A stretch of DNA of 37,463 bases, taken from Sphingobium chlorophenolicum. Its GTDB lineage: Bacteria; Pseudomonadota; Alphaproteobacteria; Sphingomonadales; Sphingomonadaceae. Both the position numbers and the translations under genes were made by a program. Under the pieces are notes generated by a model. It ran no database searches. It was not told where the DNA came from and saw only the letters and a program-made list of their open reading frames with translations. Positions 23,921 to 31,792 of the stretch are shown here, piece after piece. Positions within the stretch are counted from its first letter, which is position 1; each line of letters opens with the position of its first letter. The stretch lies in NCBI RefSeq assembly GCF_000722875.1, contig NZ_JFHR01000050.1, forward strand, positions 1 through 37,463, read 5' to 3'.

Positions 23921-25570
23921 TCAGGCCGCGGCGCGCTGGGCGACTTCCCGTCCCCTGGTGAAGCGCAACTGCTTCAGCAGATCGCTGAGCAGGGCGACCA
24001 TGCCCTTGCTGTCCGAATAACCGTAAAGGACGAAATCGGGGCGAATGATCGCGACGTCCGCGTTCATCTCGTCCAGCAGGCTTCCATAGACGCCGTCGAC
24101 ATCCACGACCGATCCGTTCGCGGCGGCCTGGCCACGCGGCGCAAGGTCGAGGATCCGCACGCCGATGCTGTCCAGATCCTTCCGCAGCGGGGCGGGTATC
24201 CCGGCCGCCACGCCATGTTTCGCGATCAGCGTGAAATGGAAACCGATATGTTCGTCGAACGTCTTCGTCTCGCCGTCGATGGTGAGGCGGCCCTGACCCG
24301 GAAGCGAACCCGCGCCCGGCATCGGCTTTCCGCTGGCGTCGCGGGCGAGTATGCCGTCGGTCAGGATCGGGAATGCCGGGCTTGGCGGCCGCTTGAACCG
24401 CATCACCATGTCACGGATCGCTGCCAGGAACGGATTGCGCAGGTTCGCGAGGATGCCGAGCTTGCGGGCTGCCTGCAGGAGCTTGAACGCGTGCGGTCGC
24501 CTTTCGGGCTCATAAGTATCGAGTATGGATTCGTTGGCCAGGCCGCGAAGGACGAGGTCGAACTTCCACGCCAGGTTTGAGCTGTCGCGTATCGCGGCGC
24601 AGGCTCCCTGCCCAAGATAGGGAGGAGTGGTATGTGCCGCGTCTCCTGCAAGGAAGATGCGCCCCGTGCGCCAGCTCTTTGCCATGCGGCATTCGAATGC
24701 ATAGACCAGATAACGGATCAGGGTCAGATCCTGACGGCCAAGTCCGTGGAAGTGCTTTAACATACGGAAGACAGCGTCTTCCGTATTCATGTCTTCCGTC
24801 TTCTCGTTGTCCAGCAGGGCGAAATTGAAACGCTGGCCCGTGGATCCGATCGGAATGTGCATGTGCGGCCGCTTGGGATCGCAATATTGCATGCCCTTCT
24901 TGTCGAATTTGGGCGGCAGCGGTTTGGTCGGGTAGCTGTCGACCAGCAGCCACCGCCGGTTGAAGCCCAAATCTATCCGATCAATGCCCAGGCTGGAGCG
25001 GACAAAGCTCTTCGAACCGTCCGTGCCCACAAGGTAAGGGGCCTCCAGATGCACCGGAACGCCGTCGATGGCCACCGCGTTTTTCTCTGCATCCCAGGGG
25101 ACGCAGGTCAGGTACGCGGTATTGGCATCCTGCGACATCTCGCTTGCGACATAGCCGCGGAACAGCTTCACATTGGGCAAGGTTAGGATGCGGTCGTGGA
25201 TCGCCTCCTCGAAATGGGGCTGATGCACCGACAGATGGTCGTCCCATATCATCTTTTTGGTATTTTCGCCGGTAATGTCCAGCAAGATCTGGCCCTTGCC
25301 GTTCACCCAATAATAATGCGGGGTGTCCCATGCCTCGCGGAAGGCCTGCTCCCCATCGCCGGCAAGCGATATGAAGCGCGCGGTCTCGCCGTCCACATGG
25401 GTCAGGCGCGGCATGCCGTACAGTTCAGGCCAGCGCTCAACCACGGCGACCTGATGCCCCTGCTGCCCCAGCAGCGAGGCGAGCACCAGTCCCGCAGGGC
25501 CGTAGCCCACCACGATGACATCGACTTTGGTGACTTGCTTGACGTCGTTCACGGCTTCTTCTCCGTTCAT
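23921..25570 (-). CDS. FAD-dependent aromatic hydroxylase (MhpA-like)
   Basis: This 549-residue flavoprotein hydroxylase is of the class A, MhpA/phenol-hydroxylase-like group. The FAD motif GYGPAG (residues 22-27) follows a beta strand, the DG motif (184-185, VGTDGSKSFVR) is present, and the GD motif (309-310, FLAGDAAHTTPPYLGQGACA) ends in the NLAWKF helix. A thioredoxin-like C-terminal domain (about 400-549) is usual for the group. These enzymes use NAD(P)H and oxygen to add a hydroxyl ortho or para to an existing phenolic group. The gene follows the alpha/beta hydrolase by four bases, so the two form one operon ending at the hairpin at 23863-23900. With the maleylacetate reductase it suggests a resorcinol- or hydroquinone-like phenol as substrate, but the true substrate is not shown. 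GTG at 25552 is an alternative start. Confidence 0.9.
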   Translation of the reverse strand: MNGEEAVNDVKQVTKVDVIVVGYGPAGLVLASLLGQQGHQVAVVERWPELYGMPRLTHVDGETARFISLAGDGEQAFREAWDTPHYYWVNGKGQILLDITGENTKKMIWDDHLSVHQPHFEEAIHDRILTLPNVKLFRGYVASEMSQDANTAYLTCVPWDAEKNAVAIDGVPVHLEAPYLVGTDGSKSFVRSSLGIDRIDLGFNRRWLLVDSYPTKPLPPKFDKKGMQYCDPKRPHMHIPIGSTGQRFNFALLDNEKTEDMNTEDAVFRMLKHFHGLGRQDLTLIRYLVYAFECRMAKSWRTGRIFLAGDAAHTTPPYLGQGACAAIRDSSNLAWKFDLVLRGLANESILDTYEPERRPHAFKLLQAARKLGILANLRNPFLAAIRDMVMRFKRPPSPAFPILTDGILARDASGKPMPGAGSLPGQGRLTIDGETKTFDEHIGFHFTLIAKHGVAAGIPAPLRKDLDSIGVRILDLAPRGQAAANGSVVDVDGVYGSLLDEMNADVAIIRPDFVLYGYSDSKGMVALLSDLLKQLRFTRGREVAQRAAA

Positions 25571-25573
25571 CGC

Positions 25574-26671
25574 TTATCGCGCCGGGACCGCAAGCTGCTC
25601 GGCGAACCAGTCGGCCGCCAGGGCGCTGCGCTCCTGCGCGTGGTTGTAGATGGTGTGCTCGCCGTCGGCCCAGGTGACGATCCGCGACTTGCCCGCGTCG
25701 GTCAGCGCGGTGAACGCATGCTGCGCGCCCAGCGGGACCAACGGATCGTTGCCCCCCTCCAGCACCAGTAGCGATCCGGCGATATGCTGGCGCGCCGGGT
25801 CCATGGTGAACGCCTCCAGCGTGGCGCGCAGTTCGGCCTCGTCCGTCGTGCCGTAGAAGGCGAACAACTGCTCGCGGGCGGTCCGCTGCTCCGGCAGCGC
25901 CGCCAGCATGGGCGCGCCGTTGACGCAGGCCGCCTGGATGCGGGGATCGCGCGCCGCCACCTGCGCGGCGATCAATCCGCCCCAGCTATTGCCCCAGATG
26001 CCCAGATGACGGGCGCCCGCGGCCTCCGCATGATCCAGGAAGGCGCCGAAATGGGACAGGGCGTCGATGTTCATCGCGATGCCGCTGCGCATGCGGGTCA
26101 GCCCCTGGCCCGGCCCTTCGGCCAGGATCGCCAATATGCCCCGGTCCGCCAGCGCCCGCGCCATGTCCAGGAAGCCCGCGCCCCAGCCGCTCAACCCGCC
26201 GATCACGATCACCGCCGCCTGCGGTTCCGGATCGGACGGCCGGACCACCCAGCCGTACAGATCGCCGTCCTCCGTGGGGATGACCAGTTCGGAGAAGCGC
26301 TCGTCCAGCGCCGCATAGCGCAGCAGCGCTTGACGCGCCCCTTCGTAAAGTTCCAGCTTGCGCGGCTCGTCGAAATTGAACGCCAACTGCCCGCACATCA
26401 GCAGCGCCGCCGAAGCGCGCCACGCATGGCGCGCGGTCTGAAGGCGGCCCGCCGCCTCGGCTTCGCCGGCGATCTGCGCATGGCGGTTCGCGAGATGCTC
26501 GCATGCGTCGGGCCATGAGGGGAAGGGTTCTTCCAGCGTGGCCGTCCGCACCCGCACGGCATCGCCCAGCGGCACGCCATAATCGACCATGCGGGTCATG
26601 GTGACGGCACGTTGCAGCGCTTCCACGAATTTGCGCGGATCGTCCGCCGACTCGATAACCGGTGCAGCCAA
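25574..26671 (-). CDS. Alpha/beta hydrolase, C-C hydrolase-like (dihydroxypseudooxynicotine hydrolase type)
   Basis: The protein has about 365 residues from a TTG at 26671, which follows GAGGAGA; the longer frame to ATG 26743 would crowd the divergent LysR start. An N-terminal helical cap (about 20-115) precedes the hydrolase core. The nucleophile is in GNSWGGLIAAQVA, the acid is in the GNDPL region (LLVLEGGNDPL), and the histidine is in DGEHTIYNHAQ. The overall plan matches 2,6-dihydroxypseudooxynicotine hydrolase and FrsA-like (DUF1100) enzymes, which cleave a C-C bond next to a phenolic ring ketone. Paired with the flavin hydroxylase downstream, it would release a dihydroxylated ring that the next enzyme oxidises. 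Esterase activity is an alternative. Confidence 0.8.
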   Translation of the reverse strand: MAAPVIESADDPRKFVEALQRAVTMTRMVDYGVPLGDAVRVRTATLEEPFPSWPDACEHLANRHAQIAGEAEAAGRLQTARHAWRASAALLMCGQLAFNFDEPRKLELYEGARQALLRYAALDERFSELVIPTEDGDLYGWVVRPSDPEPQAAVIVIGGLSGWGAGFLDMARALADRGILAILAEGPGQGLTRMRSGIAMNIDALSHFGAFLDHAEAAGARHLGIWGNSWGGLIAAQVAARDPRIQAACVNGAPMLAALPEQRTAREQLFAFYGTTDEAELRATLEAFTMDPARQHIAGSLLVLEGGNDPLVPLGAQHAFTALTDAGKSRIVTWADGEHTIYNHAQERSALAADWFAEQLAVPAR

Positions 26672-26763
26672 CAGGCCTCTCCTCGATTTGCCCCAATCTT
26701 GTTCGCGGAGGATAGAAGGGGTAGCATCATCGCTCAATCGCATGACCGAGAGATGGATTATCT

Positions 26764-27732
26764 GTGAAAACGATAAACGAGTTCGACCTGAATCTGCTGC
26801 GGATCCTGACCGCGCTCGATCATACTCGTCATGTCGGCCGGGCGTCCGAACTGCTGGAAATGAGCCAGTCCGGTTTCAGCACCGCTCTCGCCCGCCTGCG
26901 CCGCAGCCTGGGCGACGAACTGTTCATCCGCAGCGGGGCGGGGATGCGTCCGACCCCGCGGGCCCTGACGCTGATCGGGACGGCGCGCGCGCTGCTGGAT
27001 CAGGTCGAGCGAGACGTGCTGGGCAGCACGCTGTTCGATCCGTTGAACGCCGAACTCACCTTCCGGCTGTCGATGCCCGGCGTGGCGGAGGCGGCGATCA
27101 TACCGAAGCTGATCCAGCATCTCTCAACCTACGCGCCGCATGCGGGGGTCAGGATATCCTCCCCCGAATCCGGCAATCTGCACGAAAGCCTGGCCAGCGG
27201 GGAAGTGGAACTCGCCATAGGATATTTCCCCGGCCTGGAGAAAGGCGCCTTTTTTCGCCAAAGGCTGCTGGAACATGGCTATGCCTGCATCGTCCGCAAG
27301 GGGCATCCGCTGGTCGGCGACGGGATGACCAGGGCGGTCTTCCAGTCATTGGGGCATGCGGTCGTGCTGACGTCCGTGGGATATACGGCCATATTGGACA
27401 AGGCCGTTGAACAGGCGGGCATCCGCAGGCGCGTCATATTGTCGACGACCAATTATCTGAACCTGGCGGCCACGATAGAACATTCGGACCTGGTCGCCAC
27501 GGTGCCCATCAGCGTGGCGATGGATTGCGCGAAATCGGGCGGGTTCGAAATGCTGCCCCTGCCGTTTCCGTCCCCCAGCATCAGCATTTTCCAATATTGG
27601 CACAGGCGCACGAACAAGGAAGCGAGCAGTCAATGGTTGCGCGCCCAGCTTAAATCGCTGTTCAACCCGCAGACGGACCCCTATGCGGAGCAGCAGCGGG
27701 CGCTGTACGGGACCACCCGGGCGCATCGATGA
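26764..27732 (+). CDS. LysR-family transcriptional regulator
   Basis: This encodes 322 residues from a GTG. The N-terminal winged helix (LNLLRILTALDHTRHVGRAS, then LEMSQSGFSTALARLRRSLG and ELFIRSGAGMRPT) is the standard LysR pattern. The C-terminal co-inducer domain runs from about 90 to 300 (two alpha/beta subdomains; ELAIGYFPGLEKGAFF, LVATVPISVAMD). It resembles NodD/LinR/PcpR-type regulators used by sphingomonads for aromatic and chloroaromatic pathways. It is divergent from the hydrolase-hydroxylase operon with about 90 bp between starts, the usual arrangement for a LysR activator of that operon. The thioesterase gene follows on the same strand after 78 bp. The inducer is not known. Confidence 0.92.
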   Translation: MKTINEFDLNLLRILTALDHTRHVGRASELLEMSQSGFSTALARLRRSLGDELFIRSGAGMRPTPRALTLIGTARALLDQVERDVLGSTLFDPLNAELTFRLSMPGVAEAAIIPKLIQHLSTYAPHAGVRISSPESGNLHESLASGEVELAIGYFPGLEKGAFFRQRLLEHGYACIVRKGHPLVGDGMTRAVFQSLGHAVVLTSVGYTAILDKAVEQAGIRRRVILSTTNYLNLAATIEHSDLVATVPISVAMDCAKSGGFEMLPLPFPSPSISIFQYWHRRTNKEASSQWLRAQLKSLFNPQTDPYAEQQRALYGTTRAHR

Positions 27733-27810
27733 GGCGCATGGGGCCAGCGGCCCGGAACGCCGCCAGATCGTTCGGGGTCAAAGCCGGATTCGGTTATTCA
27801 AGGAGAAATC

Positions 27811-28308
27811 ATGAAGACGACCAATGCAGGTTTCGGGCTGGTTCCGCCCCATGTCGCCGCGTCGATGAGCGGCGTCGACCTGCTTCGCGGCGTGCGCGAC
27901 GGCATGCTGCCCGCGCCCCCCTTCGCCGAATGCACGAACATGTGGCTTTCCACGATAGAGGTAGGCGAAGTCACCTTCGTTGGGGAGCCGACCCAGGGCT
28001 TCTACAATCCGATGGGCATCATCCATGGCGGCTGGCTGGCGACGCTGCTCGATTCCGCCATGGGTTCCGCCGTGCATTCCGCCTTGCAGCCCGGCCAGGC
28101 CTTCGCGACCATCGACATGAGCGCGACCTTCCTCAAATCGGTTCGCGCCAATTCCGGCACGATCAGTTGCACGGGCAAGGTTCTTCGCCTGGGCCAGCGC
28201 GTCGCCTCGGCCGAAGGCAAGATGTACGATGCCAAGGGCGAACTGATCGCCCACGGGATGGAAACGTGCCTCATCTTCCCCATCGATCAGGCCGCGCCGT
28301 CGCGATAG
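27811..28308 (+). CDS. PaaI-type hotdog thioesterase
   Basis: This 165-residue protein has a single hotdog fold. The helix motif PMGIIHGGWLATLLDSAMG carries the HGG loop of PaaI/YbaW-type acyl-CoA thioesterases, and the strands ATIDMSATFLKSVR and GQRVASAEGKMYDAKGELIA complete the fold. It would hydrolyse an aryl- or acyl-CoA to the free acid, which fits a pathway that also has an acyl-CoA ligase (34540-36312). The start follows AAGGAG. It could act as a clearing enzyme for dead-end CoA esters, but the specific substrate is not visible. A large hairpin lies 15 bases past the stop codon. Confidence 0.88.
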   Translation: MKTTNAGFGLVPPHVAASMSGVDLLRGVRDGMLPAPPFAECTNMWLSTIEVGEVTFVGEPTQGFYNPMGIIHGGWLATLLDSAMGSAVHSALQPGQAFATIDMSATFLKSVRANSGTISCTGKVLRLGQRVASAEGKMYDAKGELIAHGMETCLIFPIDQAAPSR

Positions 28309-28322
28309 GCTGTGCCTGACCG

Positions 28323-28502
28323 GCGGCGCTACCCTATTCCTCCCCATCGATAGATGGGGAGGAATAGGGTAGCGCCGCTGAAAGCGGTGGTGGAGGTAAA
28401 ATACGCAGGTCGCGCCCCTTCCCCTCCACCAGCCTTCGGCCGTCGAAGAGAGTCACGTGCCTCTCTTCGACCCTCCCCACGCTTCGCGCAGGGAGGATTT
28501 AA
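28323..28502. repeat. Sphingomonad-type intergenic repeat, copy A
   Basis: A perfect 26-bp inverted repeat (28323-28348 and 28353-28378, four-base loop) is followed by a core (28386-28479), then a tail with TCCCCACGCTTCGCGCAGGG. The large hairpin can also act as terminator for the thioesterase gene and perhaps for the converging OYE gene. The core is about 90% identical, in inverted orientation, to 31471-31567. The TGGGGAGG/CCTCCCCA ends and the GGTGGAGG phrase are typical of dispersed extragenic repeats I associate with sphingomonad genomes. Confidence 0.8.
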
Positions 28503-28549
28503 TGCCGCCAAAATAAATCGATACCGGCTTCGCGCCCGATATGCGCAGC

Positions 28550-29677
28550 CTATACTTCGTCGACCACCCGCCAGAATTGCTCGGCCTCCGAAAAATGCTC
28601 CGCCGATCCGGGCAGGAAGGGATAGTCGACAAAGCCTTTCTCGCCGCCGACATAGAAAGACGCCTCGTCCGGTTCGTTGAAGACTGGCTCGGTCAGGCGG
28701 AGGCGCGCCACCAGGTCGGGATTGGCGATGTACAGGCGGCCGAAGGCGATGAAGTCGGCGCGGTCCTCCGCTATCGCCTGCCGCGCCCTGTCCCGGTCGA
28801 ACCCTCCGGCGAGGATGAACGGGCCGCCGAAGGCCGTCCGCAGCACCGGGGCCAGCTTGCGTTCGGGTGCGGTGTCGTCAGGCTCGATCAGATGCAGATA
28901 GGCGATCCCCCGCTTGCCGAGTTCCCGCGCCACATAGGGATAGAGCCTGTCATAATCGGAAGCGCCCGACCCGTCGGACACGAAATGCGGCGACAGGCGG
29001 ACGCTCACCCGATCCGGCCCCAATATGGCGCTGGCCGCGTCGACCAGCTCCAGCAGGAACCGCGCCCGGTTCTCGATCGACCCGCCATAGCGATCGGTGC
29101 GCTGGTTGGCGTCGTCGCGCAGGAACTGCTCTATCAGGAAGCCGTTGGCGCCGTGCAGTTCCACCCCGTCGAACCCGGCGAGAACGGCATTTTCAAACGC
29201 TTTGCCAAAGGCATCCTGTACCGCCGCTATGCCTTCGAGCGTGAGGGCGTACGGGATGGGGAAGGGCTTCATCTGACCGGCGCCGATGGGGACGGACCCC
29301 CGCGCCGCTATGGCGGAGGGGGCCACCACGACATAGCCGTCGCCCAGCAGATCGGGGTTCGCCTTCCGGCCCAGATGGACGATCTGCTGGAATATACGTC
29401 CGCCCTGCGCGTGCACGGCGTCCGTCACCTGCCGCCATCCGGCGATCTGGCCGTCCGAATGGATGGCGCCGGTTCCGGGGCGGCTGACGCTGCCGGGCGA
29501 CACATGGGTCGCTTCGGTGATGATCAGGCCCGCGCTGGCGCGCTGGCTGTAATAGCGCGCCGACAGCGCCTGCGCCTCCCGCGTCGGCACGTCGTTCCGC
29601 GCGCGGCCGAGCGGCGCCATCACGATGCGGTTGGCAAGGGTGAGGGCGCCGATGCGCCCCGGCTCGAACAGGCTCAT
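28550..29677 (-). CDS. Old Yellow Enzyme-family flavin oxidoreductase
   Basis: This 375-residue protein has the (beta/alpha)8 FMN barrel of OYE/NemA-type reductases. Visible blocks are the N-terminal LANRIVMAPLGRARN, IFQQIVHLGRK, the substrate-binding His/Asn pair in ELHGANGFLIEQFL, the following DQRTDRYGGS-like segment (NQRTDRYGGSIENR) and the FMN-phosphate region FILAGGFDRDRARQ with DFIAFGRLYIANP. These enzymes reduce activated C=C bonds or nitro groups with NAD(P)H. It lies divergent to the TetR and SDR genes, with 170 bp between. It could reduce an enone formed in the pathway. It has no close homologue elsewhere in the window, and its physiological substrate is unknown. The start is preceded by an AGGAGCCAGC-like site. 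Confidence 0.92.
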   Translation of the reverse strand: MSLFEPGRIGALTLANRIVMAPLGRARNDVPTREAQALSARYYSQRASAGLIITEATHVSPGSVSRPGTGAIHSDGQIAGWRQVTDAVHAQGGRIFQQIVHLGRKANPDLLGDGYVVVAPSAIAARGSVPIGAGQMKPFPIPYALTLEGIAAVQDAFGKAFENAVLAGFDGVELHGANGFLIEQFLRDDANQRTDRYGGSIENRARFLLELVDAASAILGPDRVSVRLSPHFVSDGSGASDYDRLYPYVARELGKRGIAYLHLIEPDDTAPERKLAPVLRTAFGGPFILAGGFDRDRARQAIAEDRADFIAFGRLYIANPDLVARLRLTEPVFNEPDEASFYVGGEKGFVDYPFLPGSAEHFSEAEQFWRVVDEV

Positions 29678-29844
29678 GAAGCTGGCTCCTGACGCGGGTT
29701 TGGGGAGGGGGCGGGCCGCCGCCTCTGCGCTTCATGTTCGCTTTATATGATGGCGGCAATATGGGATTTCTCATACCCATATTGCCGCTCGTCATAGGAT
29801 GCGCGTCGCCCCGCGCCCCTTGACGGCACGGCCTGGCGAGCGAA

Positions 29845-29866
29845 TAAGTGAGTGAGCACTCACTTA
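29845..29866. promoter_or_regulatory. Palindromic operator upstream of TetR gene
   Basis: A 22-bp perfect palindrome with arms TAAGTGAGTG and CACTCACTTA and a two-base centre ends 11 bases before the TetR start codon. TGAGTGA-type palindromes are common TetR-family operators. A degenerate version (30461-30477) precedes the following SDR gene. Confidence 0.75.
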
Positions 29867-29877
29867 CGATTCGAACG

Positions 29878-30444
29878 ATGGCCAGACCCCTGAGCGAAGA
29901 CAAGAAGGACGCGATATTGGCGTCCGCCATCGAACTGGTGGCGGCGATGGGGACGGGCGCGCCGACCGCGAAGATCGCCCGGCGCGCAGGCGTGGCCGAA
30001 GGGACGCTGTTCAAATATTTCCCGGACAAGGACGCTCTGCTGGCCGCGACCTTCCTGGATCTGGAGGGCGAACTGGCCAGGGCGCTGGTTGCTGGCGTTC
30101 CCGCGGGCCTGGCTCCGAAGGAACGCATCCGCCATATATGGAACCGGCTGATCGACTGGAGCGCGGCCAATCCGACTCGATTGAAGGCGCTTCGGCAGCT
30201 TAAAGTCTCCGACCGCATCGGGCCGGAAAGCCGCCGCTGCGGAGAGGCCTTCTTCGCCGATTTCAAGGCGCTGCTGGACGAGGCGCTGGCCGGGCATGCC
30301 GAAAGGCTGTCCATCGACTTCATCGGCGCGGTGCTGACCGCTCTGGCGGAGATCACGCTGGATTTCATCGCCCGCGATCCGGGGCGCCACGATTATCACC
30401 GCGCGATCGGCTTCGATACATTTTGGCGCGCTATCGGGCGCTGA
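29878..30444 (+). CDS. TetR-family transcriptional regulator
   Basis: This encodes 188 residues from the ATG at 29878. The TetR helix-turn-helix is clear (ILASAIELVAAMGTGAPTAK, then ARRAGVAEGTLFKYFPDKDA), and the C-terminal ligand domain is all-helical. I reject an upstream GTG (29848) because it lies inside the palindromic operator. There is no good ribosome binding site, so translation may be weak or near-leaderless, as in many autoregulated TetR genes. It probably represses itself and the SDR gene downstream, which carries a similar operator. The OYE gene on the other side may also be under its control. The ligand is unknown. Confidence 0.88.
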   Translation: MARPLSEDKKDAILASAIELVAAMGTGAPTAKIARRAGVAEGTLFKYFPDKDALLAATFLDLEGELARALVAGVPAGLAPKERIRHIWNRLIDWSAANPTRLKALRQLKVSDRIGPESRRCGEAFFADFKALLDEALAGHAERLSIDFIGAVLTALAEITLDFIARDPGRHDYHRAIGFDTFWRAIGR

Positions 30445-30460
30445 CCCTTGCGCCGGAAAA

Positions 30461-30477
30461 TGAGTGATTGCTCGCTC
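30461..30477. promoter_or_regulatory. Degenerate operator upstream of SDR gene
   Basis: TGAGTGA-TTG-CTCGCTC matches the TGAGTGA...CTCACTT layout of the TetR operator at 29845-29866 with one arm altered. It lies between the TetR stop and the SDR start, 25 bases before that ATG. It is a likely secondary site for the same regulator. Confidence 0.5.
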
Positions 30478-30502
30478 TTTAATGCAATAGAGGAATTTGG
30501 AA

Positions 30503-31435
30503 ATGTTCGACGCGAAATCCACGACCGACGACGTGCTGGCGGGCATCGATCTGGCGGGCAAGCGCATCCTGGTGACCGGCGTATCGTCCGGGCTGGGTGT
30601 GGAGACGGCGCGCGCGCTGGCCGCCCATGGCGCGCAGGTCGTCGGCGCGGCCCGCGACCTGGACAAGGCGCGGGCGGCGACGGCCGGCATCGCCGGTCTG
30701 GAACTGATCGAGCTCGATCTCGCTTCGCTGGCCAGCGTCCGGGCGGCTGCGGATGCGCTCATCGCCAAAGCGGCGCCGTTCGATGCCATTATCGCCAATG
30801 CAGGCGTCATGGCGGGCACGTTCGGCAGGACCGAAGACGGCTTCGAAACCCAGTTCGGAACCAACCATCTGGGCCACTTCACCCTGGTGAACCGCATCGC
30901 GCCGCTGATCCGTACCGGCGGACGGGTCGTCATGGTCGCCTCTGGCGGCCACCGCTTTGCCGACGTGGATCTGGACGATCCCGGTTTTGAGAAGACGCCC
31001 TACGAACCGTTCATCGCCTATGGCCGGTCGAAGACCGCCACCATCCTGTTCGCGGTGGAATTCGACCGCCGCCACAAGGGGCAGGGCGTGCGCGCCACGG
31101 CGATCCACCCCGGCGGCATCGCCACCGACCTTGGCCGCCACATGACCCCCGAATCGGTGCAGAAACTGATGGAGACGTTCGAAGCCGATCGGCGAGCCGG
31201 CGCGCCCGATATCGAATATAAATCTGTCCCGCAGGGCGCCGCGACATCGGTCTGGGCCGCCGTCGTCGCCCCGGCCGACGCGGTGGGCGGGCGCTATTGC
31301 GAGGATTGCGCCGTCGCGCAGATCGACGAGGCGGACTGGATCACCGGCGGCGGCGTGCGGGCCTACGCTCTCGATCCGGAGAATGCGAAGGCGCTATGGG
31401 CGCTGAGCGAACGCATGGTCGGCGAAACTTTCTGA
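30503..31435 (+). CDS. Short-chain dehydrogenase/reductase
   Basis: This encodes 310 residues from the ATG at 30503, eight bases after AGAGGA; a TTG two codons earlier is less likely. The NAD(P) loop is TGVSSGLG (after KRILV), the NAG-type motif is IANAGVM, and the active site is YGRSKTA (YxxxK). The length and C-terminal tail match the retinol-dehydrogenase/protochlorophyllide-reductase-like SDR group. It oxidises or reduces an alcohol/ketone of unknown identity. It is probably co-regulated with the TetR gene upstream. A C-terminal helical stretch (ENAKALWALSERMV) is typical of that group. It differs clearly from the cis-diol dehydrogenase-like SDR at 33711. Confidence 0.88.
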   Translation: MFDAKSTTDDVLAGIDLAGKRILVTGVSSGLGVETARALAAHGAQVVGAARDLDKARAATAGIAGLELIELDLASLASVRAAADALIAKAAPFDAIIANAGVMAGTFGRTEDGFETQFGTNHLGHFTLVNRIAPLIRTGGRVVMVASGGHRFADVDLDDPGFEKTPYEPFIAYGRSKTATILFAVEFDRRHKGQGVRATAIHPGGIATDLGRHMTPESVQKLMETFEADRRAGAPDIEYKSVPQGAATSVWAAVVAPADAVGGRYCEDCAVAQIDEADWITGGGVRAYALDPENAKALWALSERMVGETF

Positions 31436-31455
31436 ACATAGGACCTTTCCTGTTC

Positions 31456-31613
31456 CTCCCCATCGGGAGATGGGGAGGGTCGAAAAGAGAGGCACGTGAC
31501 TTTCTTCGACGGCCGAAGGCTGGTGGAGGGGAATGGGGCACGACCTGCGTATTTCCCCTCCACCACTCGCTGCGCGAGCGGTCCCCCTCCCCACGCTTCG
31601 CGTAGGGAGGATC
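31456..31613. repeat. Sphingomonad-type intergenic repeat, copy B
   Basis: A CCTCCCCATC/GATGGGGAGG hairpin (31456-31479) overlaps a core (31471-31567), followed by a tail with TCCCCACGCTTCGCGTAGGG (to 31613). The core is the inverted counterpart of copy A (28386-28479), with about six substitutions and three inserted bases. The flanking hairpin and tail run in the same direction in both copies. So the inner part appears flipped within an otherwise conserved element. With the REP-like unit and operator that follow, it fills the 357-bp gap 31436-31792. Confidence 0.8.
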
Positions 31614-31652
31614 TAACGGTCTCTATTGGCCGGGGAGCGGACCTAAGAAAAC

Positions 31653-31680
31653 CGTTCGGGCTGAGCTTGTCGAAGCCCTT
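31653..31680. repeat. REP-like palindromic unit
   Basis: CCGTTCGGGCTGAGCTTGTC followed by GAAGCCCTT contains the short inverted arms GGGCT and AGCCC. This phrase (TTCGGGCTGAGCTTGTCGAA) is, from general knowledge, one of the commonest dispersed extragenic repeats in sphingomonad genomes. It sits between copy B and the promoter of the dioxygenase operon. Confidence 0.65.
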
Positions 31681-31765
31681 CACTTTTCTTTTGGGGGCGT
31701 GCCTCGACCGCCCGCCGAAACCCGCCAAGGACAAAAATATTGACTCGGCCCCTCAATTGTGAAAA

Positions 31766-31783
31766 CCATACGGTACAGTATGG
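31766..31783. promoter_or_regulatory. Operator-like palindrome overlapping the dioxygenase ribosome binding site
   Basis: CCATACGGTACAGTATGG is an imperfect palindrome whose last GG is the start of the GGAGGA ribosome binding site of the dioxygenase gene. A TTGACT at 31740-31745 could be a -35 box, but no good -10 is seen at normal spacing. The same motif, reversed and with three changes, lies at 36326-36343. A protein bound here would block translation initiation as well as transcription. Confidence 0.7.
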
Positions 31784-31792
31784 AGGAATGTA

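Noticed and set aside
26671..26743. Longer N-terminus for the alpha/beta hydrolase (ATG at 26743)
   Set aside because: It would leave only 20 bp to the divergent LysR start and has no ribosome binding site, whereas the TTG at 26671 follows GAGGAGA.
28541..29692. Long plus-strand frame antisense to the OYE gene
   Set aside because: It is the mirror frame of a clear flavin oxidoreductase gene; its translation has no recognisable motif and high-GC codon bias explains the lack of stops.
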